58,930 nucleotides of DNA, from IMG/VR virus record IMGVR_UViG_3300021389_000024, positions 1 to 58,930 of that record. One strand, written 5' to 3'. Positions 57,883 through 58,930 of this stretch are shown in pieces. Origin of the DNA: a virus. A program made the position numbers and the translations under genes. The notes under the pieces were generated by a model that made no database searches, was not told the origin of the DNA, and saw only the letters and a program-made list of their open reading frames with translations. Every line of letters starts with the position of its first letter. Within the stretch, counting starts at the first letter, position 1.

Positions 57883-58130
57883 TATGCTCTCCTTGCTGTT
57901 CGCGTTCTTTTAAAAGAACGATTTGATTTCTTCTTTTCCATTCTAATATTTTTAGGGTTATTGTTCAAAGGGTTGTTGTCTTTGTGTGCAACATCTTTAC
58001 CGTCACCTTTTTGAGCTTTACCCTTACGAATCATTAAACGGCGTGCTTTATTACGCCCCGCTCTTCGCCTTTTTTGCGCAGCTGTACCTTGATATCTGTC
58101 GTATTCTTTACGGTAGTTTCTTCTGGCCAT
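57882..58130 (-). CDS. Basic small protein with HNH-like segment
   Basis: 82 aa. The N-terminal half RNYRKEYDRYQGTAAQKRRRAGRNKARR is very basic. The C-terminal half DVAHKDNNPLNNNPKNIRM resembles the HNH/AP2-type metal loop, though the full nuclease core is absent. It is a common small protein in marine phages. Whether it binds or cuts DNA is unknown. Confidence 0.72.
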   Translation of the reverse strand: MARRNYRKEYDRYQGTAAQKRRRAGRNKARRLMIRKGKAQKGDGKDVAHKDNNPLNNNPKNIRMEKKKSNRSFKRTRTARRA

Positions 58131-58321
58131 TACTTGCCAGTTTTATTCATAGCCTTTTTGTGTGCTTGTCTCATGGTATCACCCATAAGCATACGCCTCT
58201 TCATAAAAGCCATGTGCTTTGCACTATGATGTTTGCTGTGTCTTTTTAGGGATGCCTCTTGGCGTTTAGAAATGCTTTTTTTTCTAATTTTTTGAGAAGG
58301 TCTTTTGCGTGTTCTAGGCAT
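58130..58321 (-). CDS. Basic small protein of a marine phage family
   Basis: 63 aa. The pattern RHSKHHSAKHMAFMKRRMLMGDTMRQAHKKAMNKTGK is a recurrent phage motif (His-rich and Met-rich helix). It is strongly positive. Its function is unknown; it may be a capsid-internal DNA-binding protein. Confidence 0.72.
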   Translation of the reverse strand: MPRTRKRPSQKIRKKSISKRQEASLKRHSKHHSAKHMAFMKRRMLMGDTMRQAHKKAMNKTGK

Positions 58322-58509
58322 TATTTTTTAGGTTTTTTAGGTTTATAAACAATGTTGTCTAGCTTTTCTGATACTTCAGCCTCACTCATTAAAGTATAAC
58401 CATCAGTAGAAAGTTCTTGGTTAGGCACATTAGGTTTCATTTTAGTTTCTTCAACCTTCATATCTCCCACTTTACCGGGTTTTTTTGGTCCTGGTGTTCT
58501 AGACGCCAT
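58321..58509 (-). CDS. Small protein of unknown function
   Basis: 62 aa from ATG 58509, chosen because AGGAGAAACC precedes it; a TTG further upstream is unlikely. Lys/Pro-rich ends frame an acidic-helical part (LMSEAEVSEKLDNIVY). It overlaps the previous gene by 11 bases and couples to the next. Confidence 0.62.
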   Translation of the reverse strand: MASRTPGPKKPGKVGDMKVEETKMKPNVPNQELSTDGYTLMSEAEVSEKLDNIVYKPKKPKK

Positions 58510-58723
58510 CTGGTTTCTCCTGTGCAATTAAAAAATCAACTAACTTTATTTTATCATTAATCTCAACTAATTTACCAACCAGCTGATCTAAGTACTCTGT
58601 AAAGTTAGTGTGCTCTGGTATTGAAGTAGCGTTTGAAGTAAGAACTTCTAGGTCTAAACTGACCTGGGCCCGTTGTCCTTCAAGCGATGCTTTATAAGTT
58701 GTATAGATAGATCCTTTATCCAT
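58499..58723 (-). CDS. Small helical protein
   Basis: 74 aa, largely helical (YKASLEGQRAQVSLDLEVL, then YLDQLVGKLVEINDKIKLVDFLIAQ). It starts after AAGGAGAGATAA. No family is recognised. It belongs to the small-protein chain. Confidence 0.6.
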   Translation of the reverse strand: MDKGSIYTTYKASLEGQRAQVSLDLEVLTSNATSIPEHTNFTEYLDQLVGKLVEINDKIKLVDFLIAQEKPDGV

Positions 58724-58765
58724 TTATCTCTCCTTAGAAGTGTTCTATTACTTCATCTTCCACGG

Positions 58766-58855
58766 CTAGTAACCGTATGAAGATTTCTTTTTACCTTTTT
58801 TAACTGGCTTTTTCTTTTTAGCAGGCTTCTTTTTGTACATTCCTTTCATACCCAT
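58766..58855 (-). CDS. Lys-rich micro-protein (29 aa)
   Basis: ATG 58855 is preceded by GGAGG ten bases upstream, giving MGMKGMYKKKPAKKKKPVKK and a Ser-Ser-Tyr-Gly-Tyr end. A start eight codons earlier has no SD. It has the histone-tail-like Lys runs seen in other tiny phage proteins. Confidence 0.6.
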   Translation of the reverse strand: MGMKGMYKKKPAKKKKPVKKGKKKSSYGY

Positions 58856-58890
58856 TTGATTTATACCTCCGCATTTCATAGTTTACATTA

Positions 58891-58929
58891 TTACCCATAG
58901 GGGTTGGCTAAGTCAATATCATCTTCTGT
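58891..58929 (-). CDS. C-terminal fragment of a gene running off the right edge
   Basis: The last 12 codons read TEDDIDLANPYG and stop at 58891. Only this tail is visible. It may be the end of the J-like fibre or another late gene; the frame is open to the edge but too short to be certain. Confidence 0.45.
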   Translation of the reverse strand, partial: TEDDIDLANPYG

Positions 58930-58930
58930 T

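Noticed and set aside
1-58930. CRISPR array, retron or diversity-generating element
   Set aside because: No regular repeat-spacer pattern, no reverse transcriptase and no template/variable repeat pair were seen.
1-58930. Integrase, excisionase or CI-like repressor indicating a temperate phage
   Set aside because: No protein with a tyrosine or serine recombinase signature or a CI-like repressor layout was seen; the HTH-like 73-aa protein alone is not enough.

Overview
This window is a large, apparently near-complete stretch of a tailed double-stranded DNA phage genome, AT-rich by eye and with strong AGGAGG-type ribosome binding sites. The virion genes fit a podovirus: a P22/N4-type portal, an N4 gp56-like capsid protein, short-tail adaptors, three consecutive internal virion (ejection) proteins and several tail fibres. 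There is no tape measure, sheath or long tail tube. The fibre and small-protein families resemble those of marine phages, so an aquatic proteobacterial host is the best guess. The phage CsrA and the host-like promoters also fit a proteobacterium. No integrase, repressor or RNA polymerase gene is visible, so the phage is probably lytic and uses host RNA polymerase.

Layout. From 1 to 33185, all genes are on the minus strand and form the late block. Read from its promoter side this block holds an HNH nuclease, TerS, TerL, portal, scaffold, a possible micro-gene, major capsid protein with its own terminator, head-tail adaptors, a GNAT-like protein, ejection proteins (one of 2489 aa), fibre proteins, holin, M15 endolysin, a spanin-like protein, a large tail protein and the start of a J-like fibre cut by the window edge. 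From 33438 to 43792, plus-strand early genes are mostly unknown. This part holds a candidate replication origin made of 12 short iterons (34488-34776), two duplicated promoter-like boxes, two long structured non-coding leaders (36500-36723 and 37885-38346) and a MoxR AAA+ ATPase / metallopeptidase-VWA island flanked by two paralogous proteins. A lone structural-type gene with its own promoter, operator-like palindrome and terminator runs the other way at 43817-44227. From 44313 to 53527, the plus-strand replication block encodes family A DNA polymerase, CsrA, primase-helicase, a Cas4-like nuclease, an SNF2-like helicase, a putative single-strand binding protein, a VRR-NUC nuclease, DUF3310 and DUF1289 proteins.

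From 53622 to 58930 the minus strand carries a chain of tiny Lys/Arg-rich proteins, then two secreted low-complexity proteins and a small membrane coiled-coil protein. The left end is the N-terminus of a fibre gene and the right end is the C-terminus of another minus-strand gene. The right-hand cluster may therefore simply continue the late operon across a gap in a circular map.

The most interesting leads are the iteron array, the riboswitch-like leader before the MoxR island, a phage CsrA with a CsrA-like hairpin over a ribosome binding site, the MoxR/VWA/paralog island, and the secreted Asn/Thr-rich and Glu-rich pair. All functions come from reading motifs by eye; family names were recalled, not searched.
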